Source: Heligmosomoides polygyrus polygyrus (lineage: Eukaryota > Nematoda > Chromadorea > Rhabditida > Heligmosomidae). Taken from it: a DNA stretch of 64,000 nt. Below the pieces are notes generated by a model. That model saw only the letters and a program-made list of their open reading frames with translations. It was not told the origin of the DNA and searched no databases. The position numbers and the translations under genes are program-made. Shown piece by piece: positions 54,521 through 64,000 of the stretch (positions within the stretch are counted from its first letter, which is position 1; the number at the start of each line of letters is the position of its first letter). The DNA lies in contig OX377202.1 in the NCBI GenBank assembly GCA_947396885.1, forward strand, positions 86,470,408 through 86,534,407, read 5' to 3'.

Positions 54521-55093
54521 TTCTCATCCGGTCATACATTAACCAACTAGGAAAGGAAAGCCTTCACTAGAAGCTATTGCGGCCATGCGATGCATGTCGC
54601 TAGTGCGGACAACATTGGGTGCCGGGAATGCGTCAGCCTATCAGGCTGCGTCGAACAGCCGTGCCATTCAGAGAGGGCGAGTACGGTGGTATCCCCGTTG
54701 CTTGACATATGTTCGGTCAGTGCCCCGCTCGGTTATGATTGGCTGGCGCGTTCTCACCGGCCAATGCTGACCACATTCGCGACAATGATTCGTCATGCTA
54801 TCTTTTAGCGATAGGGTACGGACGGATACTGTCATAAAACCGGTTGTGCTCCAGTCAGTATCGGCGGGCGACTCACACCTCGTGACTGGATAACTGGATA
54901 ACGCTTCGGTCAACGAGCGACGCTAAGCGGCTCATTATCATTGCCTATTCGTCCTCATTCTTTCACACATTCATTGAAACCTCTTGCCGGTCTTGTTTTG
55001 CTGCCGCGGCTTTCCATACCCGCATGATTACATATCCGAACCGGTATATCCTCGCTGCCACAAACAAAACATTTAAAGGCGGTCATTTTTCAG
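54521..55093 (+). promoter_or_regulatory. 5' flank of GMC gene; possible trans-splice acceptor
   Basis: This is the upstream region of the GMC oxidoreductase gene. The sequence gtcatttttcag ends at 55093, only six bases before the ATG at 55100, and matches the nematode 3' splice consensus. It could accept a spliced leader or an upstream 5' UTR exon. No core promoter can be named. Confidence 0.5.
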
Positions 55094-55099
55094 AGCGGA

Positions 55100-55283
55100 A
55101 TGCTGGGTAAGGTTAGACCAATGCAGCGGTTGCTCGGTGGTGGTGTTCGCCGCTTCCACGTGTGCGGCGGCAGTCGTTCTACATGGCAGGACAGCTTCAA
55201 GATGGGCCACATCAAGCCAGAGCTGGGCGACAAGAAGCCCACTCACATCGTGGTTGGAGCAGGATCAGCCGGATGCGTAGTGG
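55100..55283 (+). CDS. GMC exon 1: presequence and FAD GxGxxG
   Basis: The ATG at 55100 is six bases after a splice-acceptor-like site. It encodes 61 codons ending in [13 protein letters not shown], then one base before the donor gtgagt at 55284. Confidence 0.92.
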
Positions 55284-58200
55284 GTGAGTCGTCTAAAAGT
55301 CCACATGTTCATAAGGGTTCGCCCCAACCAACTTGAACGACACCCACATTTTGCCATATCATTTTCACGTCAAATTGGACGATCCGCAAATCAATATAGA
55401 AACTTTTCGGATCAATCTGATACTTTTGGATCCAATATGGACCGTTTTCAAGCCAAATCGGCACTTCTCAAACCAAATTGGGCACTTTCAAGCAAACCTG
55501 GCGCTTTTGAAATCAATCTGAACGTCTTTCAAACTTTCAAATTAGAAGGAGAGAACGGCGCAAAGTGGCTCGGGGTGGGGGTGGGGTCACCTTGTATTGA
55601 GTGGTTATAAGCCTTGGTAGGAACACACATGATTGCCAAATTACATCAGAAATGGCCCACCTCAGCTTTCCACTGGGATAGAACACAGCAGTGCTGTATA
55701 ACATCTTAAGTTTCGTGCAATACAGAACGTCGTATAGACCTGCTGTGCACGGTGACCCCCTTCTGTTTTGAGTTTTGCTGCCGTTATAGAGTCAAAGTGG
55801 GCTCCACTTTGACTCTATAACGGCAGCAAAACTCAAAACAAACAATTTACAAAAACGACACCTGAATTGGCCTATGAGGGAGCCTGGACCTATCTTTGTC
55901 GGAAAGGGTCGGGGGCGGGGGACCGCTGGAAAAGCGAAACAAGTGCAAATAGGATGGCCCCGACTAGGAAGCTCCTCTCGTAGTCTAGCTTGGTGCATTG
56001 TACTTGTAAAATAGTTTAATTTCAATTCCACCGTCGATGTTAAAAGAACTGGATGAAGTGTCCTCTGTAGAATAGGTCTGGGGCAGCCATAGTGTCAGTT
56101 GCGCAGCCACATCCCATAAATTTAGAACAAAGCTCTCGTATTAGGACATTAACATCTGAAGCTCTCGTAGAAATTTAAGCAAAAGATTGGACACGCGAAT
56201 CACTATATGCCCCCCCCCCCCTCCTCCAATAGGATAGATCCGGGAACCTTTCTTCGCAGTTTCGTAATCCGAAAAGGCCACACCGTTCACGTTTTGTTTT
56301 TCTAGCCATCTGCCTCACCCCTCCCCCTCCCCTCCTACTAGGATAGAAGTTTTTAGAATTCATCTGCCTCAATAAGTGAACGCACTGTTGAAGTTTTGTT
56401 GCGCTATGCGTGTTAGGGTGAGGAGAGGGGGGGGGGGGTGCAGTGTCGTGACGACGACATTCGTCCGTCATTTTTCGTGTTACAGTTTCGTATTCAAACG
56501 CAATCATAAAACTGCGATAGACTACGAAGAGCAAAACACAACTTCCTGTCTTGCGTTAGTTGTACATTGGGAAAATCCACGCCTGGGAAGGAGTGCCCCG
56601 ACCCGCATAGCGCCTGAAATTTCTGTTTTTAATGAAAAATTGTGTTTTAAAGCATATTCTAAAGTAAAAGACAGCAATGCTCCAGCATGTTAAAGGAAGT
56701 GGTCGCGCCATGCATTCATCTAGCTCGTTGCTATCTTTAGTTGATTGATAGTGTAATTGCAACTTACTTGAAGGAGTAAAGTAAAGGGGTATGTGTGTTT
56801 TCTACAACTAGGTGGAAAGTCTAGAAATGGGGGGGGGGGGGGCAAAAAGGCTAGGAGTGGGTCACCTTGTATTCAGTGGTTCTCCGCCTTCGTGAAAAGG
56901 CATGTGATTGTCGAATTACATCAGAACTGGCCTAACGCAGTTCATAAATGAGGTAGAACGCATGGTGTTGAATAACAATTTAAATTTCGTGCAACACAAA
57001 TTGCGGGGCTGGCCTACATGGTGACCCGGGATCTATTCTAATTGGAGGGGCGTATTGAGGGGGTGATTTGCGTCTCCAGTGCCTTGCTTAAGTTTCTAGG
57101 AGAGCTTCAGCTGCTGTCACACGATACGAGGGCTTCACTTTAAATTTAGAGGATATGTTTGTAGATCTGGTGACCCCTCCCCTTTCCCCGGCGTATTTGC
57201 TCCGACGGAGGTTTACCGCGTACCTTATTTAACAGTTTTACACTAGCCAAAACATGCTTCGATGTTTGCCTGCATTGTACTATACATGTTTCCGTGCTTG
57301 GCATCTGGTTTAAAAGTGTTCAGACAAATTCTCAGAATTTTCTTGAGAAAATGGGGGTGGACCCCCTTTTCTAAACTTTCACCTGTAGTCGTTTTTCGCG
57401 TACCGCTGAGAAGTGTGTTATTCCTCACAAACGGAATAAAAAAGTAGTGCATTCCTACAGCTTTCAACTTGAATAATGAGAATTTTATAAAATTTCAAAC
57501 AGTGGGTCCACATATTGGAGCAGGTGAATGGTAAGCATTCAGTGAAGGTGGTACTAAATTGACCTTGGACGAAGAATTGTTCTAACCTTCTCGAAGAATC
57601 TCTAGTTCAATCTGCCAGACAACTGCTTTGGTTTGGAAGATGTTCAGTTTGATCTCGAAAGGGTCAAATTTGCGTGCAAGAGCGTTCAGTTTGAGTTGAA
57701 AAGTGTCCAATTCGACGTGAAAATGTCAAAAAAATGAGCAGCCATCATTCGTCTTTCTACTTTCAGCCAACCGATTGTCAGAGAATCCAGACCATCGAGT
57801 GCTATTGATAGAGGCCGGTCCACAGGATTACTGGTGGGACTGGCGGATTCACATGCCGGCGGCTCTGATGTACAATCTCTGTAACCAACGATACAACTGG
57901 TTCTATCACACTGTGGCGCAGAAGAACGTCTCCGATCGGGTGTACTATTGGCCAAGAGGCAGGTCAGCTTGTCTTCTGATGACTAGATGGCGATAAGATG
58001 TTCAGCTTTAAGGAGCGTCCTGTATTTATGTTTCGGCGCTGTGCGCGTGGGAGAGGGAGCATGTGACCTTACAAAAAACAAGCGGGCGCTACTAGAAAAA
58101 CCAAAACAGATCAACATAGAAAATACAGAGCTAGGAACATGTTAGAAACAAAAAGTTTCATAAAAGTAAAAGTGCGCTATGATTTTTTTTCTAGATTTTT

Positions 58201-61200
58201 TGAAAAATGGGCGGTCTGCCGCCGTTGAACTTAGAGTAAAATACTTTCGATTTTATCTCCGTGGGTGTAATAGCTTGAACTTAAAGTAAAATACTTTCGA
58301 TTTTATCTCCGTGAGTGTAATAGCTTGGGATGGAAATGTGAAAAAAAACGTCACGCTTCCTACCAACGTAGCGCTTCTACCTGTTGCACTTTTTATTTGT
58401 GCCGTTATTTTAGAGTATGGGGCGGTTGTTCCACGCTGAATGCGATGGTATACGTCAGAGGACACCCACTAGACTACGACCGGTGGGAGTCAGAAGGCGC
58501 GAAGGGATGGAGCTTCAGAAATTGCTTGCCGTACTTCAAGAAAGCCGAGACGTACACTGGCTCGAAGGTAGGCGGAAAAATCATCTACGCATCTATCAAA
58601 GGGGTTACCATTTTCACGTCAAATTGGACATTCTTATGAAGAAACTGCGCTTAAAATCAAAGTGAACTTCATCCAAATCAGATCGCGCATTTTACAGGTT
58701 GAACTGCAGACTCTACAAGTTGGTTAGTATAATATAGTTCAGCTGCTCGATGGAGTGTAATATTTTAATTTTTTGAGACAAATGGATGAAATTTTGTTTT
58801 AAAGCGCAGCAAGGGAGCAACAACGTAGTGCAGTAAAAGACGAGATAACACCGTGTTTTCGAAAGCTCTCGCGATTTTTATCTTATTGGTAGTGTAAATG
58901 AACATGAACATCAAAGTGAGGATATTTGTGTTCTTTACATCTGTTTTTTGTATCGCTCGTGGTTGAGAAATTCCAATGAAGACAGAAATTCTGCTATCAA
59001 TCGAATAAAAATCGCGACTTCTTCTTAAGAGGTACGATGCAACCTTTTCTTTTGCTTTTAAAATGGCCGTTTGTTTTATTAAAACGAGCTTTACACCATT
59101 ATTTTCAAAAAATGAGAACTGACGCTTTCATATTCCAAAGGAATTCTAGAACTGGGGTGGACTACACCAAGAAAAGCGCGACATTCTGTCCTATGATGAG
59201 CTGTTCATTGAAGAAAGCCACTCCCAGGGGGGAGTGACCCCCCCCCTCCCCTTAATCCGCATAGCGCCTGAGAATTTTCCAAAATTTCAGCTTAATTTTA
59301 TAACGATGTGTGCTCATTTATTGGGTAGGTGAACTAAAATTTCAAAAAGTAACAAAAGCCTTATGAAAGTTTTCCTACAGCAAAAATTATTCTAAGCTTC
59401 TTGAAGTCTCTAGCTCAGTGTGGAAGGAGCTCGTTCTGATTTGCAAGATGTTGAGTTCGATTTCAAAAGCGTCGAAATTGCCTAGAAGAGTGCTTAATTA
59501 GAGTGAAATAGACGAAATGAATTTGAATTTGACGTGAAAATGGTATATTTGCTCTGATAGTGTACACAGAGCGATATCTACGATAATATTGGACCAATTT
59601 CTTTCATTTTTGTTGACTTTCTATTTTTTCTTGTTTTAGTTATGCGAAAGCTTTCAGGGGCCGAGTGATCTCTATAGAGGCTACAACGGTCCGCTGTATG
59701 TCACACGCTCACCGGCCGATCATCCGCTGCACCAAGCCTTCCTTGAGGCCGGACGACTACACCCAATAGGAACCACTGAGGATATGAATGGCTTCAAGCA
59801 GGAGGGGTTAGGAATCATGGATCAGACGATACACAATGGAGTGCGGTGCGTGATTTCTCTTAAAGACTGCCTTCATTTGCCTGTTATAGGCTAAAGCGGA
59901 GCGTGTTCTACCTGCTTTAATCCACCAGGTTTCAGGTGCAGTACATCGGCGGCCTATATTACACCGATTTTGTCGCGACCAAATCTTTATACTTCATCCG
60001 GAATTACGTGTACTAGGGTATTATTCGACGGCACGCGAGCGATTGGAGTCGAGTTTATCAGGCAAGCAGTTTACTTGGGACCTTTTGTCGAAGGGCGTCG
60101 TTTCGTTACATCTGTATGGCTACAAATTTAAATAAAACAAGGCACTGCTGGATCGTAGAATGCGCCTTTTAACGCAGTAGAGCTATGGGTAGTGATTTTT
60201 ATGATTAGAAAAAAATGCACAACGTTTCTTATCATAAAAGACGAAAAGAGGGCACTCCCTCCTAAGCGTGGATTTCGCCAATAAACTCGTTGAGCCGTTG
60301 AGACGCTGAAAATGTGGAGATTTCCAGGAAGACAAAATTCTTCGGCACGGACAACATCGATTCCTACAGCCGGGAGAAGATCTACTGTGAAGGGGACGTC
60401 ATTTTATGTGGAGGTAAGGAGGATATGGTGGTTTAGTTTATTGTTGATATGCTCGGAAAAGTGCCTGCAACGTACTGATTTGTTCCTGTTGTTTGCCAGA
60501 ATAGCTCAGTAGAAGTTTTATGGGGAATGGCTTCAGCAAAGCTGTGTGATATTGTTGAAGAAGAGTGGGATCAGGGGTGTGCGTAAATGAAATGCGAAAT
60601 TTCGTAAATTGTGTTTACGCTGTGTGATATGGTTGGAGAAGAGCATCGGTTTTCTCTCAGGTTTAACCGATCAGGACTGAGTTAAATGGTGTGATCTTCG
60701 ACAGAAGGCTTTCACAAGAGGGCGGAAGGCAATCATTGTCGATCGATTTTCTCTCAGATTTAACCGATCAGGGTGGGAAACACGCGAGTGCTATGGCCGA
60801 AGGATAGGCCTCACGTAAGGTGGAAAGCTTTAATGGGGAGGTCAATATCGATCGATGTTTTCGATTTCCTGACCAGTGATTTCGGTCTTTTCCGAGATTT
60901 AGCCGGTGGGGGTGGGAGACCGCGGGTGATATGGCCTGAGTGCTTAACAACAGGTGGAAAATTTACTGGGGGCCAATATCGATCGACTGATTATGGTGAT
61001 ACTGCAACATCGCTCGACGGAGTACTTGCTATTTATATTTATAGTATTTCTTTTTAACTTAAGCTGTATAGATTTCTAGCCGTTAGAAGACCTCTAGAAG
61101 TCAATTAAACCCTTCCAAAGGCAAATGAGCACGTTACGTTTTTTACCAAATCGATGAAAATCGTTTTAAAAAATCACTAAAAATCACCGCAAATCGTAGT

Positions 61201-62007
61201 TACGCACACCCCTGTGTGGGATGGAGGAGGACCTAATTGAAGAATTATGATTTAAATGCTCCTTTCTGGGGGAAATTCATTCAAGAAATTGAAGATTTGT
61301 CTAGAATCATTGCAGGTGCCATTAATTCTCCGCAGCTACTAATGTTGAGCGGCGTCGGTCCTGCAGATCATCTCCGAGTCCATGAGATTCCGGTCGTTGT
61401 GAATTTGCCTGGTGTGGGAGAGAATCTTGTGGTGAGTTCTGACTTCAGCGACCTCCTCTTGTTCCGGCTTTCCCAAAGTGACGTCTTTTATTTTCTCAGG
61501 ACCACCTCGAAGTGTACGTGCAACAGAAATGCAAGTTGCCGATCACACTGTATAACCAGAGCTCGTGGAGATTCCCGCACAATTTGATAAGGATTGGACT
61601 CCGTTAGTCGTACTTAGTTGGCTGTGGTTTCTTTCTGTGTTTCGAGTGGCTTTCTTCAGAATGGTTCCTGACGCATAAGGGCTTGGGAGCGTCGAGTCAT
61701 CTTGAAACGGGTGGATTCGCGCGATCTACTCCCGACAAAGCGCATCCTGACATTCAATTCCACTTCTTGCCATCCACTGTTCACGACGATGGCCGAAAAG
61801 TTGGCAAATGTCATGCGTACCAGGTGGGTTTTTACTGTGATTTGCTTTGTGATCTTCGAAGTCGACTATTAAATAAGTTTAGGTTCACGTTGGCAATATG
61901 CGGACGAAGTCCAAAGGATGTATAAAGCTGGCCTCGAACGATCCAAGGCGTCATCCTATCATCGATCCCAACTACTTGGACCACGACGATGACTGGAAGG
62001 AGTTTAG
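55100..62007 (+). CDS. GMC oxidoreductase, choline dehydrogenase type (3' end missing)
   Basis: Predicted FAD enzyme of the mitochondrion oxidising choline (or a related alcohol) to betaine aldehyde. Exons are 55100-55283, 57767-57962, 58414-58567, 59658-59845, 59936-60061, 60328-60413, 61316-61431, 61500-61602, 61660-61823 and 61883-62007; the joins are all in phase, giving about 480 residues. An Arg-rich, acid-poor start ([19 protein letters not shown]) suggests a mitochondrial presequence. VVGAGSAG (residues 51-58) is the FAD-binding GxGxx[16 protein letters not shown] fits GMC signature 1, and [15 protein letters not shown] fits signature 2. Choline dehydrogenases are near 590 residues, so about 110 with the catalytic His are missing; RTE debris follows exon 10. 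By homology it matches the C. elegans gene next to sphk-1, as I recall. Confidence 0.93.
55360..57725. mobile_element. Foldback element in GMC intron 1
   Basis: Ends cattttcacgtcaaattgg (left) and ccaattcgacgtgaaaatg (right) are inverted. Family words (ttcaaaccaaattggg, caataagtgaacgcac near 56370, tgaaaagtgtccaattcg at the right) are in order. The interior carries poly-C and poly-G runs (56210-56222, 56428-56438, 56828-56842) and a perfect 37-bp hairpin at 55764-55840. There is no transposase. Confidence 0.8.
55764..55840. repeat. Perfect 37-bp inverted repeat, 3-nt loop
   Basis: Arms 55764-55800 and 55804-55840 (tgttttgagttttgctgcc... mirrored by ...ggcagcaaaactcaaaaca) are exact reverse complements around gct. 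It lies in the foldback element of GMC intron 1. Confidence 0.95.
57767..57962 (+). CDS. GMC exon 2: [18 protein letters not shown]
   Basis: Acceptor ctactttcag ends at 57766; donor gtcagc starts at 57963. It reads [20 protein letters not shown], then WYHT-type [11 protein letters not shown] and [14 protein letters not shown] is the second FAD-contact strand. Two bases are carried into exon 3. Confidence 0.95.
58226..58326 (+). repeat. 52-bp tandem duplication in GMC intron 2
   Basis: Two copies of ttgaactta(g/a)agtaaaatac-tttcgattttatctccgtg lie head to tail with two or three differences. No function can be given. Confidence 0.9.
58414..58567 (+). CDS. GMC exon 3: GMC signature 1
   Basis: Acceptor gttattttag ends at 58413; donor gtaggc at 58568. 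It reads (R)[32 protein letters not shown] and [18 protein letters not shown]. Phase 0 at the 3' end. Confidence 0.95.
58608..59543. mobile_element. Foldback MITE, 936 bp, in GMC intron 3
   Basis: The cleanest copy of the family: ccattttcacgtcaaattgg on the left and tgaatttgacgtgaaaatgg on the right, with TA on both sides as the likely duplication. Internal arm words are attattctaagcttcttgaag, gtgtgctcatttattgggtagg and gaaggagctcgttctgatttg. No transposase is seen, so it is non-autonomous. Confidence 0.82.
59658..59845 (+). CDS. GMC exon 4: [12 protein letters not shown]
   Basis: Acceptor gctttcag ends at 59657; donor gtgcgt at 59846. It reads [20 protein letters not shown], then [21 protein letters not shown] second in-frame acceptor, ttgttttag at 59639, would add six codons (LCESFQ). 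The shorter form fits the family better. Two bases are carried on. Confidence 0.93.
59936..60061 (+). CDS. GMC exon 5, GC donor
   Basis: Acceptor aggtttcag ends at 59935. With two carried bases it reads [20 protein letters not shown], then [17 protein letters not shown]. The frame requires the exon to end at AG|GCAAGC, a GC-AG type intron. Leftover ag completes Arg in exon 6. Confidence 0.9.
60328..60413 (+). CDS. GMC exon 6: EGDVILCGG
   Basis: Acceptor gatttccag ends at 60327; donor gtaagg at 60414. It reads [20 protein letters not shown] then EGDVILCGG with the next exon, the strand before GMC signature 2. Confidence 0.9.
60572..61214. mobile_element. hAT-type MITE, 643 bp, in GMC intron 6
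   Basis: Ends caggggtgtgcgtaa and ttacgcacacccctg are exact inverted repeats. They are flanked by agtgggat (60564-60571) and tgtgggat (61215-61222), a 7-of-8 duplication. The interior has about three diverged tandem units of roughly 110-120 bp, each with a tctcagatttaaccg- and gatcgat-like word. No transposase. Confidence 0.87.
61316..61431 (+). CDS. GMC exon 7: GMC signature 2
   Basis: Acceptor tcattgcag ends at 61315; donor gtgagt at 61432. It reads [20 protein letters not shown], then [18 protein letters not shown]. The first 15 residues fit the GMC signature 2 pattern at every position. Confidence 0.95.
61500..61602 (+). CDS. GMC exon 8: [11 protein letters not shown]
   Basis: Acceptor attttctcag ends at 61499; donor gttagt at 61603. 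It reads [20 protein letters not shown], then [14 protein letters not shown]. Follows GENL as in choline dehydrogenases. One base carried on. Confidence 0.93.
61660..61823 (+). CDS. GMC exon 9: [10 protein letters not shown]
   Basis: Acceptor ctttcttcag ends at 61659; donor gtgggt at 61824. It reads [20 protein letters not shown], then [20 protein letters not shown]. Phase 0 at the end. Confidence 0.95.
61883..62007 (+). CDS. GMC exon 10, last exon visible
   Basis: Acceptor taagtttag ends at 61882; donor gttcgt at 62008. It reads [20 protein letters not shown], then [18 protein letters not shown]. The family continues about 110 residues beyond this point. No matching exon is seen up to 64000. 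Confidence 0.93.
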
Positions 62008-62040
62008 GTTCGTTTATTGAAGAGTTTTGAAGTGTCGTCA

Positions 62041-62800
62041 ACACCCTGTCGCGGCACTTCACACACCACCTGTCGGAGTACAAGGTTCCATCCCAGTGGA
62101 GGACCAGCAGAACCGTCTTTTTGAAAAGAAGGGAGACGTGCACGAGTGCACAAGCTGTTTATTAGAGTCGTCCTGAATAGGATAAGCAGAACGCTGGAGA
62201 AGGACAGCTATGCGAACAGGCACGATTTCGGAGAGGATTTAGCGCGGGCGACCTTGTACACACAATTACGAAGCTCGTCGAAGTGTCTCTGCTCCTTACG
62301 TTCATAGACCTGAAGAAGGCGTTCGACTCCGTAGAAAGTGAAGCGGTCGTCGAAGCCCTGCGCGAACTAGAATGGGGAGACATGGGAGTGAAGGTCAACG
62401 AACGGCAACTGCACCACCTTCGCTTCGCCGACGACATCGTGCTCATAACACCGAGCATCAGCCAGGCGGAGTGAATGCTGGCCGACTTCGATCGTGTGTG
62501 TGGGAATGTTTGTCTGCATCTGAATCTTACGAAGACGATTTTTATGAAGAACAGACGAGTTTCTGATGCTCCATTCTGGTCAATGGAACGAACGCCTCCG
62601 AATGCTCCAGCTGCGCGTATCTGGGTCGCAAAGCCAACAAGGCCGACGACCTAGCACCAGAGCTGGGCAGGAGGAAACGAGCGGCTTGGGGAGCTTTCAG
62701 GAGCTACGAAGAAGACGAAGAACGTCCGACTCCGTGCGCACCTATTCGACTCCACTGTTCTTCCTGTGCGCCTCAGAGACCTAGGCCGTACGAGCACAGG
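62041..62800 (+). pseudogene. RTE-type LINE fragment
   Basis: It reads LLTFIDLKKAFDSVESEAVV then, after an internal deletion, NERQLHHLRFADDIVLITPS, with the catalytic FADD kept. Downstream frames give the AAWGAF-type post-catalytic block near 62670-62700. Frames are shifted several times. It lies in the intron after the last visible GMC exon. Confidence 0.82.
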
Positions 62801-63419
62801 ATGAACCTTCAAGAAACCTCCGAAGTTAAGTCGGCGCTGACGTTCGCCAATTCGGAATACTGGTGCTTGATCTTGTTGTAGAAAATTAGGGGGTCGACCG
62901 TGTAGTACGTACCATTGGCATACGCTGAACGACGGTTGTAACAGACTGATCTCCACTGGATGCTAAAAGGCTTTTAGGAGGCCCACCAGCCCGTAGATAG
63001 TTTTTTCTCCGGAATACTCTGAGCTTGGTACGCCCACTTGGCTACTATGGCACGCGGCAGTGTTGGGTAGAGTTGTTGCCTGCGCTCGCTATTGTAACTG
63101 TCGCAGAAAGACGGTCTCCACACTGCAACTGAATTCACCGTCCTTTTTGCCCTCGTCTAAGGAGGCGCGTTGCTACTTCCTTCGCTCGCATGGGGTTAAC
63201 CTTACGAAGCGAAATTCGTGTTTTTTCGCAGTTGCTTATATTGCCCTTCCTCGCTTAGTTGCGGCGTTTCTGGAATGTTAGAGCCACTTTTCCCGATCAA
63301 ATGCCTGATCAGGGTGCAATCTAGCCACATTTAATGACTGATGCAGCTTGTCAAGCCACCGCTGCTTTGGTCGCCTTTGTAGCAGCCTTCTGGGCACATC
63401 AAGACTAGGACAGGTCTTT
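62801..63419. other. No recognised feature
   Basis: No exon for the missing GMC C-terminus and no bounded element is recognised here. Confidence 0.45.
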
Positions 63420-63711
63420 CTACTGATGCCCATTGATTATTGAATTCTTCCGGCAGATGTAGCAACGTCTATCGTTCCTGTCGTGTGCCAGTGTGGTCCA
63501 GTGGTCCCTCTTTCGCGCACAAGGGCACGAAGAGCGTCCCACCTTGTGTTTAGGGCTTTCACGAAGGAGTCCGACCCTCGCGTTGGTGGACATCCTGGTA
63601 TGTCTGGAGATCCCGCGGGATCGAGTCGGTGACGAATTTCGTCCATCCGGCGTCTGTGAAACGCATTGCATGGTCGAGCACGTAATTTTCGACAACCAGT
63701 TGCCAGATTCA
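63420..63711 (-). pseudogene. RTE C-terminal fragment (reverse)
   Basis: On the - strand, frames give DIPGCPPTRGSDSFVKALNT and a (R/C)RMDEIRH-type start, matching the C-terminal block DTRWTRAVADWIPRDI seen at 5064-5261 with frameshifts. It abuts the palindromic MITE. Confidence 0.75.
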
Positions 63712-63894
63712 TCAACGACTTACAGTAATCTAACGGTGAAAATACTGTCGAAATCCCTGATCGCGCTACTTACCAACAAGCAATATGGTGAGAATTGAAA
63801 CATTTCACCATATCGCTTGTTGATAAGCCGCGCTGTCAGGGATTTCGGCAGTATTTTCACTGTTAGATTGCTGTAAGTGGTTGATGAATCTGGC
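63712..63894. repeat. Palindromic MITE, ~183 bp
   Basis: The left arm gccagattcatcaacgactt...gtgaaaatactgtcgaaatccc is mirrored by gggatttcggcagtattttcac...ttgatgaatctggc, with a short spacer near 63790-63805. Same family as 40458 and more distantly 14916. Confidence 0.88.
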
Positions 63895-64000
63895 CTCAGG
63901 ATCATGCGAAAGCGTCCCTGATTTTTGAATGACGACTAGGCTTGGCGTCGTTCGAAGATCAGCAGAGGATTTATTGCACTTGCAAGGCTCCAAACATCGT

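Noticed and set aside
1..64000. CRISPR arrays, bacterial operons or phage genes
   Set aside because: No regularly spaced short repeats or prokaryotic gene organisation; introns and eukaryotic transposons dominate.

Overview
The window looks like a repeat-choked autosomal segment of a clade V (strongylid, hookworm-like) nematode genome. The evidence is short conserved exons with TTTCAG-type 3' splice sites, long introns, many RTE-type LINE fragments, mariner, hAT and Bel/Pao elements, and two genes best matched by nematode and animal families. The species assignment is inference; no rRNA or mitochondrial marker is present.

Two host genes can be supported, both on the + strand. (1) A sphingosine kinase (sphk-1 type) occupies about 17794-37875. 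Nine phase-compatible exons cover the catalytic domain to the stop codon, and a phase-compatible candidate first exon lies in a GC-rich island at 10751-10865. Joining all ten gives an open frame of 427 codons plus stop. (2) A mitochondrial GMC oxidoreductase of choline-dehydrogenase type starts at 55100 and shows ten exons to 62007 (about 480 residues). The last ~110 residues, with the catalytic His region, are not seen and probably lie beyond the window. From memory, the C. elegans relatives (C34C6.5 sphk-1 and C34C6.4) are neighbours, so this may be conserved microsynteny stretched by transposons.

Layout. 1-10 kb: tRNA-derived SINE copies, RTE fragments, an (AAT)n microsatellite, and a three-level nest (a mariner transposase split by a hAT-type element that carries an RTE fragment). 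10-38 kb: the sphingosine kinase gene. Its 11.9-kb third intron (second if the candidate first exon is discounted) holds a mariner, two SINEs and a foldback element split by a very young Bel/Pao LTR retrotransposon (928-bp LTRs, gag only, antisense to the gene). 38-55 kb: intergenic repeats, including a mariner interrupted by a palindromic MITE interrupted by a near-complete RTE, an inverted pair of tRNA-like repeats, a ~4-kb palindrome with SINE-type insertions in and beside it, and a mostly open mariner. 55-62 kb: the GMC gene, with foldback and hAT MITEs in its introns. 62-64 kb: RTE fragments and a palindromic MITE.

The two genes act in lipid and one-carbon metabolism (sphingosine to sphingosine-1-phosphate; choline to betaine aldehyde), but nothing here shows joint regulation. 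The most unusual signals are the ~4-kb palindrome, the SINE family with promoter boxes and a fresh target duplication, an 184-bp tRNA-like hairpin insert flanked by a 16-bp duplication, and a dispersed octamer (CTGTAATG on +, CATTACAG on the element's coding strand) seen eleven times inside the Bel/Pao element.
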